This document shows, piece by piece, positions 15,494 to 25,600 of a stretch of 64,000 nt of DNA. The notes beneath the pieces are model-generated. The model had not been told where the DNA came from and made no database searches. It saw only the letters and a list, made by a program, of their open reading frames with translations. Made by a program: the position numbers and the translations under genes. Numbering within the stretch: the stretch's first letter is position 1; every line of letters begins with the position of its first letter. Location of the stretch: NCBI RefSeq assembly GCF_040126055.1, contig NZ_CP143541.1, positions 1,736,001 to 1,800,000 on the forward strand, written 5' to 3'. Origin of the DNA: Pseudalkalibacillus sp. SCS-8 (GTDB taxonomy: Bacteria > Bacillota > Bacilli > Bacillales > Fictibacillaceae).

Positions 15494-16897
15494 TTACATA
15501 ATGAAGGTGATACCGAAATATAAAATAGCGGATATCCCTACTGCGATCAACGCGGCTTTAAGCTTGAACCTTGCGTATTCCATTACTTGAAGGTTTAAGA
15601 TTCGACTGATCGTATTGATATCATCACTCAACGGGGACGCGAACGATCCGAAGGTTCCACTTGCAAATACTGCTCCGATTACGAGTGGTAATGAAACATC
15701 TGCCATGGAGGCCATCGAAATCCCCAAGGGCATGATGATACCCCACGTCCCCCAGGCTGAACCGATGAAATAGGAGACAGCTGATCCAAATAGGAAAAGG
15801 ATCGGCGGGACAAGTATGGCTGGTATCCAGGAAGCATTTTCAGTGATGAATGCTGAAAAACCGAGATCCTCAGTAACAGATGCAAGTCCCCAAATGATTG
15901 AAAGCAGCAGAATGACGGACATCAGATTGTTACCTCCGAAAACGAAGCTTTCAATCAACATCTTTAATTCGAAATTCTGAAAAAGGTAGAAGAGGACTGT
16001 CAATAACGTCGTAATCAACAAGGCGATGACCATCGCATCTAAAACGTTCGCCTTGATAAATGCTTGGAAAAAACCAAAGCCTTTTTGAGCCCCATCATAC
16101 CAGGTTAGAGCTAGCGTTAGGATGATGACGACGAATAGAGGAAGCAATAAATTCAATGGTTTTGACGGAAGGTCGAGTGAAACTGCTGGATCACAATTAT
16201 GCCAATCATCTTCGTCCTTCTCATCGGAAGGCTCCTCTTGTTCTCCATCAGAAGAATGATGAAAGAAACTAAGATAGATCCCTACGAGGAAGATTGAGAT
16301 GGCAAAGAAATTGAAGGGTATACTTTGGATGAACAGTCTGTATGGATCTCCTTCTAAATTTTGATTATGAAGACCGAGCTCAATGACTGAAACCATATAA
16401 CCGACAAATGCGGTCGCAATCGGAATCAACACAATGATTGGAGTTGTGGTGGTTTCAATGACAAAGCCTAATTCTTTCTTAGTCATACTCACACGTTTCA
16501 TCAATGCCCGCATGATCGGGCCGATTGTGACGAATCGGAAACTTGGAGCACTGAATGTTCCGAGTGTTGAGACATATGTTAGGAGTATAGCTTCCTTTTT
16601 CGTATCGACTCTTTCCGAAGCAGCTTCAACAAAGCCCTTGATCCCTCCGGCGATTTTGATCATACCGACAAGACCAGAAAAAACATAAAGGAAAACGATG
16701 ATTTTGATGTTGTTCTTATCAACCAGTGCGGTTACAAGATAAGTAAGCATCGTTTCTATACCGCCGATCGGAGAAGGATTACTCAAATAAGCACCCGCAA
16801 TCAGACCGACAAGGATACCTGGTAGTACTTGTTTCGTAAGCATGGCTATGGGAATGACTACTAAGAAGGGGATGATGGATATCCAATTTCCGTCCAT
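15494..16897 (-). CDS. Na+/H+ antiporter of the NhaC family
   Basis: The 467-residue polytopic protein has about 11-12 hydrophobic segments and a long hydrophilic acidic loop near the middle (about 215-245, rich in Glu and Asp). The conserved NhaC-family stretches SAWGTWGIIMPLGI and FGSFASPLSDDINTIS are near the C-terminus. Such antiporters exchange sodium or an organic acid ion for protons, helping at high salt or high pH. I prefer the ATG at 16897 behind AGGTG; an in-frame GTG at 16906 is inside that site. It is divergent from the transaminase gene. Confidence 0.85.
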   Translation of the reverse strand: MDGNWISIIPFLVVIPIAMLTKQVLPGILVGLIAGAYLSNPSPIGGIETMLTYLVTALVDKNNIKIIVFLYVFSGLVGMIKIAGGIKGFVEAASERVDTKKEAILLTYVSTLGTFSAPSFRFVTIGPIMRALMKRVSMTKKELGFVIETTTTPIIVLIPIATAFVGYMVSVIELGLHNQNLEGDPYRLFIQSIPFNFFAISIFLVGIYLSFFHHSSDGEQEEPSDEKDEDDWHNCDPAVSLDLPSKPLNLLLPLFVVIILTLALTWYDGAQKGFGFFQAFIKANVLDAMVIALLITTLLTVLFYLFQNFELKMLIESFVFGGNNLMSVILLLSIIWGLASVTEDLGFSAFITENASWIPAILVPPILFLFGSAVSYFIGSAWGTWGIIMPLGISMASMADVSLPLVIGAVFASGTFGSFASPLSDDINTISRILNLQVMEYARFKLKAALIAVGISAILYFGITFIM

Positions 16898-16987
16898 GTA
16901 AATCACCTAAGTCCTTTATGATGTGAACTTTTATAGCTTGCGGATTCAATTGCATTTTATACTTTAGAAAAAACGGAGGGGAACACG

Positions 16988-17836
16988 ATGATATTAGTAC
17001 AAGACAAGTTGATGGAACAGAAGGAATTACATATCGGAATGGAAGATCGGGGCTACCAATTCGGGGACGGCATCTATGAGGTGATCCGTATTTACAACGG
17101 TTGTTTTTTCGGTATGGATGAACATTTGACACGTCTAGAAAGAAGTGCAAGGGAACTTCAGATGAGCCTGCCCTACGCAAAAGATTTGTTGAAAAAGCGT
17201 TTAGAGGATCTTGCAGCTGTTAACAATGTAAAAGACGGACAAGTTTATTTGCAGGTGACAAGAGGGGTTGCAGAAAGGACACACCACTTCCCGGATCACG
17301 CGGACGGTGTTCTTATCGCTTATACGAAAGAGGCTCCAAGACCTTATCAAAAAATGGCGGACGGCATCGGGGTCATCACGACAGAGGACATTCGTTGGTT
17401 GAGATGTGACATCAAGAGTCTGAACCTGTTGGGGAATGTGTTGAGTAAACAAAAAGCGAAGGATGCAGGGTGTGATGAAGCGATTCTAATACGGGACGGG
17501 ATCGTCACGGAAGGAAGTTCATCCAACGTCTTCATTGTAAAAGAGGGTGAATTGGTGACTCATCCCGCGGATAACCTGATATTGAATGGAATAACACGCA
17601 ATGTTTTGTTCAAGATTGCTGAAGAATCCCAGCTCAATGTCGTTGAAAAGAAATTTGGAATGGATGATTTATTGAATGCAGATGAAGTGATGATTACAAG
17701 TACAACAATGGAAATCACTCCTGTCGTCACCATCGATGGTAAACCTGTCCAAGACGGTAAGCCTGGTCCAATAACGAAACGATTGCAGGAAAAATTCAAT
17801 CTCCGTATCCATGAAGTGCAAAGTGTTGAAAATTGA
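16988..17836 (+). CDS. dat: D-amino-acid transaminase
   Basis: The 282-residue fold-IV PLP enzyme transfers amino groups between D-amino acids, making D-glutamate or D-alanine for peptidoglycan. Visible features are the N-terminal EDRGYQFGDGIYEVIR, the PLP lysine in DIKSLNLLGN (about Lys143; the known enzyme uses Lys145), the EGSSSNVF cofactor-phosphate segment and the C-terminal EVMITSTTMEITPV loop. The length equals that of Bacillus Dat. The ATG at 16988 follows GGAGGGG. It stands as a single gene, with a terminator about 85 bases after the stop. Confidence 0.93.
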   Translation: MILVQDKLMEQKELHIGMEDRGYQFGDGIYEVIRIYNGCFFGMDEHLTRLERSARELQMSLPYAKDLLKKRLEDLAAVNNVKDGQVYLQVTRGVAERTHHFPDHADGVLIAYTKEAPRPYQKMADGIGVITTEDIRWLRCDIKSLNLLGNVLSKQKAKDAGCDEAILIRDGIVTEGSSSNVFIVKEGELVTHPADNLILNGITRNVLFKIAEESQLNVVEKKFGMDDLLNADEVMITSTTMEITPVVTIDGKPVQDGKPGPITKRLQEKFNLRIHEVQSVEN

Positions 17837-17921
17837 TTTCTTGTTTTTCTGATACAACCATGATATATTTTAATCTGAATGAATAACCGGTAGCTCATAT
17901 AATGAACGTAAACATGGTGAG

Positions 17922-17949
17922 GCACTTCCGGAACCGGGAAGTGCTTTTG
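17922..17949 (+). terminator. Intrinsic terminator after dat
   Basis: GCACTTCC (17922-17929) pairs with GGAAGTGC (17937-17944), followed by TTTTG. It lies in the 349-base gap between dat and cshA. Confidence 0.75.
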
Positions 17950-18046
17950 TATGTCTTGAATCTCCAATTGTTTACGGAATTGAAAACAGTGGAACTTTCA
18001 ATAATAAGAGCAAAGGTACTAAGCAAGGCAATGTTAGTCACTCGAA

Positions 18047-18076
18047 TGGACATGAGTTCATATAGATTCGTATAAT
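18047..18076 (+). promoter_or_regulatory. Sigma-A-type promoter and structured leader of cshA
   Basis: TGGACA (18047-18052), an 18-base spacer and a perfect TATAAT (18071-18076) predict a start near 18083, leaving a leader of about 100 bases. In the leader TGACGTT (18109-18115) can pair with AACGTCA (18128-18134), and CTTACTTTTT follows. Long structured leaders are common for cold-induced helicase genes, but control here is inferred. Confidence 0.65.
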
Positions 18077-18185
18077 GACACCTCTTAAACGGGGGAATGA
18101 AAATCGGATGACGTTTGAGTTGAGCCGAACGTCACTTACTTTTTACATGCTAACGCTGCCTTCAATTAAAAAGGAGTTAGATGAT

Positions 18186-19679
18186 TTGACAACATTTAAA
18201 GATTTAGGAATTGAAGCACGTACATTGAAAGCAATTAATGACATGGGATTCGAAGAACCAACCCCGATCCAAAGAGATGCGATTCCAGTCGCGCTTAAAG
18301 GAAAAGACTTGATTGGTCAAGCGCAGACCGGAACAGGGAAGACTGCAGCATTCGGAATTCCGATGATCGAAAAAATCGACAAGGATCAAACAGGTGTTCA
18401 AGCGTTGATTGTAACACCGACGCGTGAGTTGGCGATCCAGGTCGCAGAAGAATTGAACAAGATCGGGCATCACAAACGCATCCGCACATTGCCGATCTAT
18501 GGCGGACAGCATATTGGATTGCAGATCAAAGCATTGAAAAAACGTCCGCAAATCCTCGTTGGTACACCAGGACGTTTATTGGATCACTTGAATCGAAAAA
18601 CGATTCGATTAGGTGAATTGAAAACCGTCATTCTAGACGAAGCGGATGAAATGTTGAACATGGGATTCATTGACGACATCAAAGCGATTCTTGGTCAAAT
18701 CCCTGAAGAACACCAAACGATGCTGTTCTCAGCAACAATGCCAAAAGCAATTCAATCCCTTGCGAACCAGTTCATGAAGGAAGACCGGGAAATTATCCGC
18801 GTAAAAGCGAGTGAGATGACCGTTACGAAAATCGACCAGCGGTATGTGAAAGTTCATGAAAAGGAAAAGTTCGATGTCCTATGCCGATTACTCGATATTC
18901 AGGCACCAGAACTTGCCATCATTTTCGGCCGTACGAAGAAACGTGTAGACGAAGTGACGGATGCATTGAACAAACGTGGTTATTCAGCAGACGGAATCCA
19001 TGGCGATCTCTCGCAGCAAAAACGTGACCGCGTTATGAAGAAGTTCCGTACTGGCCGGGTGGACATCCTCGTTGCAACAGATGTTGCTGCTCGTGGAATT
19101 GATATCAGTGGTGTTACACACGTATACAACTTCGATATTCCTCAAGATCCAGAAAGCTATGTACACCGGATCGGACGTACAGGTCGTGCTGGAAAAACAG
19201 GAATTGCCATTACGTTCATGACATCCCGTGAATTCGATCACTTGAAGACAATTGAACAAATCACGAAGAAAAGAATGGAACAGATGACGATTCCGACGAC
19301 GGATGATGCATTGGAAGGTCAACAGCGTATGGCTGCGGACCAATTGACGAATTCCATCAAAAATGAAGATCTGGAGTCTTATTATAGTGTCGCAGATGAG
19401 TTGCTTGCACAATACAACCCACGCGACTTGGTTGCAGCAGCGCTTAAAGGATATACGAAAGAACCGGATAAGACACCAGTTGATATTACACCAATCAAAC
19501 CATTGGATTCCAAGAAAAAATCCAACAAAGGTGGCGGCGGTCGACCATTCAACAAAAACAATAAAGGGAAAGGTGGACGTCCTCCAAAGCGTGGAGGCGG
19601 CAACCGACCTCAAAACAACCGTTCTGGTGGAAGTCGACAAAACCGTTCTCACCGTTCTTACAAGCAACGGGTGAAATAA
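18186..19679 (+). CDS. cshA: DEAD-box ATP-dependent RNA helicase CshA
   Basis: The 497-residue product shows all DEAD-box motifs in order: Q motif (PTPIQ), [37 protein letters not shown] and [11 protein letters not shown] CshA-type dimerisation region follows, then a basic Gly/Arg/Asn-rich tail (about the last 60 residues) that binds RNA. CshA joins the RNA degradosome and helps ribosome assembly and cold adaptation. I chose the TTG at 18186, 9 bases after AAGGAG, because it gives the usual start (LTTFKDLG) and the usual length; a longer frame to 18075 lies upstream but would begin inside the promoter. Confidence 0.93.
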   Translation: MTTFKDLGIEARTLKAINDMGFEEPTPIQRDAIPVALKGKDLIGQAQTGTGKTAAFGIPMIEKIDKDQTGVQALIVTPTRELAIQVAEELNKIGHHKRIRTLPIYGGQHIGLQIKALKKRPQILVGTPGRLLDHLNRKTIRLGELKTVILDEADEMLNMGFIDDIKAILGQIPEEHQTMLFSATMPKAIQSLANQFMKEDREIIRVKASEMTVTKIDQRYVKVHEKEKFDVLCRLLDIQAPELAIIFGRTKKRVDEVTDALNKRGYSADGIHGDLSQQKRDRVMKKFRTGRVDILVATDVAARGIDISGVTHVYNFDIPQDPESYVHRIGRTGRAGKTGIAITFMTSREFDHLKTIEQITKKRMEQMTIPTTDDALEGQQRMAADQLTNSIKNEDLESYYSVADELLAQYNPRDLVAAALKGYTKEPDKTPVDITPIKPLDSKKKSNKGGGGRPFNKNNKGKGGRPPKRGGGNRPQNNRSGGSRQNRSHRSYKQRVK

Positions 19680-19711
19680 GAAAATTTAAGTAAAACAGGA
19701 AGTGATGCTTC

Positions 19712-20203
19712 ATGAAAAAAATCCTCCTGTTAGCGGATACGCATATACGAACTTCTGGGAAACTTTTCCCAGAAGTTCTTTTAACAGAGATGGAAAAAGC
19801 AGATCTGATCTTACATGCAGGAGATTTCATTGAATCAAGTGTAGTGGAAGACTTGATGAAGTTTGCTCCAGTCGAAGCTGTATATGGGAATGTTGATTCC
19901 GAGGAACTGCAGGAAAAGCTTCCGGATAAGAAAGTTGTGGAAATAGAAGGTTTTCGGATCGGACTCGTCCATGGTCATCTCGGAAAGGGAAAAAGCACAC
20001 CGGAACGGGCTTTGCGTTCATTCGAAGGCGAGGCAGTAGATGTCATTGTGTTTGGACATTCCCATATTCCTCATCATGAAGAGGTGGATGGGATAACACT
20101 TTATAATCCAGGATCAGCGACAGCCAAACGATTTCAAAAGAATTATTCATATGGTTGGCTGACGATTCATGACTCCCTCCAAATTGAGACACACTACTTT
20201 TAG
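19712..20203 (+). CDS. YfcE/MJ0936-family metallophosphoesterase
   Basis: This 163-residue calcineurin-like phosphodiesterase has the metal-ligand motifs LADTH, HAGDF, YGNVDS, VHGH and FGHSHIP in order. This compact form acts on phosphodiesters in vitro; a physiological substrate is not established. ATG 19712 lies behind AGGAAGTG. It follows cshA closely and precedes a GNAT gene, so the three may share transcripts. Confidence 0.88.
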   Translation: MKKILLLADTHIRTSGKLFPEVLLTEMEKADLILHAGDFIESSVVEDLMKFAPVEAVYGNVDSEELQEKLPDKKVVEIEGFRIGLVHGHLGKGKSTPERALRSFEGEAVDVIVFGHSHIPHHEEVDGITLYNPGSATAKRFQKNYSYGWLTIHDSLQIETHYF

Positions 20204-20227
20204 TAATGTGTACAGGAGGGATGATGT

Positions 20228-20788
20228 GTGACGTTGAAACGTGAACCACACATTTATACATTCGAAGCGAAGGATGGAACAGATGTCACCATTCGCCCCG
20301 CGGATATACGTGATGCCGAGCAAATCATCAGTGCTGCTGAATCGATTGTTAGTACCCGTTCGTTCATCCAAAAGGAAGAGACACGTTCGCTTGAGGAAGA
20401 AAAAGCATTCATCACTGATATGAAGCTTTCAAACAACATGTATTCCGTTGTTGAGGCTGAAGGTAAGATTGTGGGCATCGCCCGTGTGATGAGAGGCGAG
20501 CTCGAAATGAAACGCCACTGCGGTGTTTTCCGTACCTGGGTGACCGAAGATGCGCAAGGGAAGGGAATTGGGACGAAAATCATGGCCTATACACTCGATT
20601 GGGGCCGGAAAGAAAATCTTCATAAGATTTGGCTGACAGTCTTTTCAAACAATCCGATTGCTTCAAAATTGTATGAACGCTACGGTTTCGTGTATGAAGG
20701 GACCCAGAAAGACCAGCTATGTATTAAAGGTGAATTTGAAGATGAAATTTACATGGCGTATTTCTTTGATCAGAGGGATCGTTGCTGA
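20228..20788 (+). CDS. GNAT-family N-acetyltransferase
   Basis: The 186-residue protein carries a GNAT fold: RPADIRDAEQI at the N-terminus, the acetyl-CoA-binding segment VTEDAQGKGIGTKIM (Q/RxxGxG type) and the C-terminal NNPIASKLYERYGFVYEGTQKD, typical of RimJ/RimL-like enzymes. The substrate is unknown. The start is the GTG at 20228, suitably spaced after AGGAGGG. It lies 24 bases after the phosphoesterase. Confidence 0.85.
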   Translation: MTLKREPHIYTFEAKDGTDVTIRPADIRDAEQIISAAESIVSTRSFIQKEETRSLEEEKAFITDMKLSNNMYSVVEAEGKIVGIARVMRGELEMKRHCGVFRTWVTEDAQGKGIGTKIMAYTLDWGRKENLHKIWLTVFSNNPIASKLYERYGFVYEGTQKDQLCIKGEFEDEIYMAYFFDQRDRC

Positions 20789-20835
20789 TCACCCCATAAT
20801 AATGATTAACCAAATGAAATAAAGCTTGAAAAAGA

Positions 20836-20876
20836 CACGGACTGAGGGGTGATCAGTGATCACTCTCAGTCCGTTC
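20836..20876. terminator. Convergent hairpin after the GNAT gene and antiporter
   Basis: CGGACTGAG faces CTCAGTCCG, with an inner GTGATCA/TGATCAC pairing, so the two arms form a long stem between converging genes. The T-run is poor on the plus strand. Confidence 0.6.
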
Positions 20877-20881
20877 ATCGT

Positions 20882-22474
20882 TCATTCACTTTCTGTTTTA
20901 TGGAGAGCGACTTGGTCCCCCATATTTTCCCGTTCGAGTAGGTCACGGATGAACCGTTTCTCTTCTTCTGTCACTTGATCAGATATGAGATGTCTGCTTT
21001 CCAACTGTTCAAGTGCTTCATGTTCTGCGTATAAGGCTTGACGGATTGCACGAGCCGTCGATTCTTTCCTTAATTCTGGCTCTTTTTCATAAAGGCTTTC
21101 AAGACGCTCATTCAATTCTTTTAATTCTTCATCGTATTGATTGACCAGTCGGTTGAAGACGATTGATGATAACGTTCCTTCCGCTGTCATTTTCTCAAGT
21201 TGTTTACGTCCTGAGTGATAGCGGTAAATTCTGCTTTGAATCCGGTCGTATTCCAGCTTCTCATCCTTGGTCGCTTTTTCACCTAAAAGTGCCACGAGCG
21301 GTTTGATCGTCAATCCTTGTACGATTAGCGAGAAGAAGACGACCCCAAATGCAAGCATCAAAATCTCCTCACGGAAGGGAAAGTCGATTGGAAGACTGAG
21401 AGCAAGCGCTAAAGATAAAGAACCCTTCAGACCACCCCAGTTGAAGATATGCTTCCACTTCTTGGGTAATGATCGGATAAAACCAATGGATGTATAGACA
21501 GCGATGCTTCGTGCCACCACAACGATCCCGATTGCGGCAAGAACTTGAAGCCAGTTTACCGCATCGAATATTCTCGTGATTTCCAAACCGACAAGCAGGA
21601 AGACGAGAGTGTTCGCCACAAGAGAAGCGACAGCCCAAAAGGTCCGGATACTTAAGCTCGTTGTCGGGCTCATACCGATCTTTTTCCCGAAGTTACCAAA
21701 AATGATACCGCTGATAACAACAGCAATTACGCCTGAAACGTGAAAGGCTTCTGCTACGAAAAAAGATCCGTAGAACAAAAGCATGGAAAAGACGATTTCC
21801 AATGGATAATCATCAAAGAATGTTGTAAGGCGTGAGAAGAAGTAACCGAATGCACCTCCCACGAGTAAACCACCGAGTACGACCTTCAGGAATTCACCTA
21901 GGGCGATACCGATTCCGCCTGCTCCCGCATCCAATATCGCATCAAATTGGTAGGCTGCAATCGTGAACAGGACGACAGCAAGTCCGTCATTGATAAGACT
22001 TTCTCCTTCCATCACAGTTGAAATCCGATGGTTAACGCCCATTGATTTGAAAATGGACAAGACACTGATCGGGTCTGTAGGGGCCATCAAGGCAGCAAAG
22101 ACCAGCGCTGCCTGAATTGATAATCCGAGGAACAAAGCGGTCATCCATCCTGCTGTCACGAACGTAATGAATGTTCCGACAACGGCCAGCAACAAAATCG
22201 GGAGCTTGTTCTCCTTCAAATGTGAAAAGGGCAGGTTCAGCGTCGCTTCACCTAGCAGGGTTGGAAGGAAAATTGATATGATTGCAAAATGAAAAAATTC
22301 GTCTTCTGCAAAGGTTTCCTTCAACTCTTCCAACCCGCTATATGGCATAATCCCAATCACGACACCGATGACGACGAGGGCGATCGGATACGGCTGGTTC
22401 CATTTTTTCGCAACAGCAGTAATTCCAGCGGCAATCGCTAATAATAATAAGACCAGTTCAAATTGTGATTCCAT
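20882..22474 (-). CDS. Na+/H+ antiporter, CPA1 (NhaP-like) family
   Basis: The 530-residue protein has about 12 hydrophobic segments over its first 390 residues. It carries the ion-binding signatures MAPTDPISVLSIFKSM and GESLINDGLAVVLFT (the TD and ND pairs of CPA1 exchangers) and a long hydrophilic, charged C-terminal tail (about 140 residues). CPA1 proteins of Bacillus exchange Na+ or K+ for H+. With the NhaC-type gene it suggests an organism coping with salt or alkaline conditions. It starts with ATG at 22474 and is divergent from dynA. Confidence 0.9.
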   Translation of the reverse strand: MESQFELVLLLLAIAAGITAVAKKWNQPYPIALVVIGVVIGIMPYSGLEELKETFAEDEFFHFAIISIFLPTLLGEATLNLPFSHLKENKLPILLLAVVGTFITFVTAGWMTALFLGLSIQAALVFAALMAPTDPISVLSIFKSMGVNHRISTVMEGESLINDGLAVVLFTIAAYQFDAILDAGAGGIGIALGEFLKVVLGGLLVGGAFGYFFSRLTTFFDDYPLEIVFSMLLFYGSFFVAEAFHVSGVIAVVISGIIFGNFGKKIGMSPTTSLSIRTFWAVASLVANTLVFLLVGLEITRIFDAVNWLQVLAAIGIVVVARSIAVYTSIGFIRSLPKKWKHIFNWGGLKGSLSLALALSLPIDFPFREEILMLAFGVVFFSLIVQGLTIKPLVALLGEKATKDEKLEYDRIQSRIYRYHSGRKQLEKMTAEGTLSSIVFNRLVNQYDEELKELNERLESLYEKEPELRKESTARAIRQALYAEHEALEQLESRHLISDQVTEEEKRFIRDLLERENMGDQVALHKTESE

Positions 22475-22660
22475 ACTAACTCTCCTCTCCCATCAAATTC
22501 TGACAAGTCATTTTGCTATTTTCAGTGTTACCAATATCAACCTATCCAATGTCATTCCCTTTCTTTATATCGAAAAAAACACAATGATCTTAAAGTGACG
22601 CACAGAAGTTGGCAAATATGATAAAGTAAGATTAAAACAAGAAAAAATCAGGTGTATAAC

Positions 22661-25600
22661 ATGACAACGAATGAACAGAACAAAAAGATTCATTGGATTG
22701 ATCGGTTGTATCAGCTTGCAGGACATTTATCTGAAAACAACGCGGATCAAGCCCTTCTACATAAAATTCATCAGCTTGCCCAAAAAGCTGATTCAGAAGA
22801 ATTGACTGTCGCTTTTTGTGGCCATTTCAGCGCCGGAAAGTCGAGCATGATCAATAAATTGATGGGAGATGATCTCCTTCCGTCTTCACCGATACCGACG
22901 AGTGCCAATATCGTCGCGATCAAGGAAGGGGAACCAAAGGTAGTCCTCACAGATCAGAAAGGCACGAAGGTATCCTATTCTGGAGAAATCAATCTGGAAG
23001 AAGTAAAGAAAGCCTCTAAAGACGGTGAGGCGGTAAAGACCATCGAAATTTATAAACACCATCCATTCTTACAGGACGACACGACCTTGATGGATACACC
23101 AGGAATCGATTCCACAGACGATGCACACCGGATTTCGACTGAATCAATGCTACATCTTGCTGATGTCGTGATCTATGTTATGGACTACAATCATGTCCAG
23201 TCTGAATTGAATTTCAATTTCACGAAGGAAATGCAGGACCTCGGAAAAGAGGTTTATCTCGTCATTAATCAAATCGATAAGCATAATAAGGACGAATTGT
23301 CATTTGCCGATTACAAAAAACAGACCATTGATGCATTCAAGCAATGGGGTGTACATCCGAAAGCAACCTTCTTTACATCATTGAAACGTGAGAACCATCC
23401 TGAAAACCAATTGGTTCGATTACAAGAGGAGTTAGAAAGGATCAAAACGGATAAGCACACCTTCATTCACCAAACAATGGATCGAATGACTTCTCAAATC
23501 ATTAACGATTATTTAGAAAATAAATATGCGGTGGACGAAAACGCGCAACTTGATGGCAATGACAGCTTGAATGACATCCAGGATACAGAACAAGCCATCC
23601 AGGAGCTCAACGCACAAGGTTCGACAGTTGAAAAGGAATTTCAAACAGAACTGAAGAAATTGATTGAAAATGCCAGGGTGGCACCTTATGAAATAAGAGA
23701 ACTTGGAAGAGCCGTATTGGAATCATTACGGGAGGATTTCAAGGTAGGTATTCTCTTTTCCCGAAAGAAAACGGAAGAGGAACGCGAAGCACGTATCGGC
23801 CAATTTGTTGAGGCTGTCAATGAAAAGACGAAAACCGAGCTTGAGTGGCATTTGAAGGACGCCTTGCAAAAGCAATTGAAAAAGCTGAATGTCCATGACT
23901 CACAAATCGAGAACGACATATTGGAAATGGAGCATCGATTTTCTGAAGAGGACGTAAGACGTCTTCATCAAAAGGGCGCGACCTTTAACGAAGCTTATGT
24001 GCTTCAATACAATCGTGATGTTGAAGACGATTTGAAGAAAAGATATCGGAAAACGGCTGTTACCTTGTTTGAATCGATGAAGAACAAATACATGGAGGAA
24101 CAAATCGAGCCTCAGAAACAGCAACTGCTAGAAAAGCTCGAGAATCTTGAAGGAAAACGCAAGGAAGCAGAAGCGGCCAAAGCTGAAAGGAACAAATTCG
24201 TAGCTGAGAGGGAAACGCTTCAATCCATACTACAGGCGGTTGAAAAGGTTCCTGGTGCTGAAGAATGGTTGAAGGAGATCAAGGATCGGCTTCAAATCAC
24301 TGAATTGGAAGGGGACTGGTTAAAAGCAAAAGGTCATGAAGAACGAGCTTCTCTCCAACCATCCGATGATGCTGATCGCCTTCCACAGGCTGAGCCAGTT
24401 TCAAATCGTGATGTAGAGCTAGCCGCATCTCAGCTTGATAGAGCTTCTGATCTTCTTTCAGGCTGGGATTCGTTACGTGATTTGACAAAAAGGATGTCGG
24501 AACGATCAGAGAAGATAAGAAACAACCAGTATACGATTGCGTTGTTCGGTGCTTTCAGTGCTGGGAAGTCGTCCTTTGCAAATGCATGGCTGAAGGAAAG
24601 TGTCCTCCCCGTGTCTCCAAATCCGACGACGGCGACAATCAATAAGATTTTACCTGTGACTGAAAACGATAAGCACGGAACCGTCAAGATCGAAATGAAG
24701 TCAGAGGAGGTCGTACTTGAAGAGGTCAATCATTCTTTACAGCGTTTTGGTGAGAAATGCGAAACAATAGAACATGCACTCCAATTGATCCAAAGACTTG
24801 ATACCGAAAAACCTGACCCTCATTACAACTTCCTGCAGGCTGTCGCCAAAGGCTATCCGTCGATGAAGGATTATCTAGGCTCGGAGCAGATCATCGATCA
24901 TGAAAACTTTGCTTCCTTTGTCGCACAGGAAGACAAGGCATGCTTTACGGAATCGGTTGAGCTCTATTATGACTGTGAGCTTACCCGCCAAGGGATTACT
25001 CTCGTTGATACCCCTGGAGCGGACTCCATTAATGCGCGTCATACATCTGTTGCATTCGAATATATCAAAAATGCTGATGCGATCGTATTCGTTACTTATT
25101 ACAATCATGCATTTTCAAAAGCTGACCGTGATTTCCTGATTCAATTAGGACGAGTGAAAGATACATTTTCAATGGACAAAATGTACTTCGTTATCAATGC
25201 AGCTGACTTGGCCAGTGATGACGAAGAGCGGGAAGCGGTAGTCGAATATGTAAGATCACAGCTCAATGCATATGGAATACGGCATCCGAGAATGTATGCA
25301 TTATCCAGTAAGGAGGCCCTTCTAGAAAGACAAGGGAACAAGATCGGTGATGCATCGATGTTCGGTACATTTGCTGAAGCGTTCCAAACCACAACGATCA
25401 AAGAACGGGATGAAATATTACGCCAACAAGCTACTCAACTGCTTGAAGCAGGAAGGGACCGCTTAACAGAGTGGATTCGAAACGCGCAGGCTGATACGGA
25501 GCAGCAAGCAGCTCAAAGGCAGAAGCTAAAGGCGGATCAGGCACGCTTGACAGAGCAAATTAACGCAAGTACGACCAAATCCTATGAAAAAGCTGTTGTT

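Noticed and set aside
18984..19667. Antisense ORF of 227 codons within cshA
   Set aside because: It is a long shadow of the Gly/Arg-rich helicase tail; the translation has no domain and the DEAD-box frame is unmistakable.
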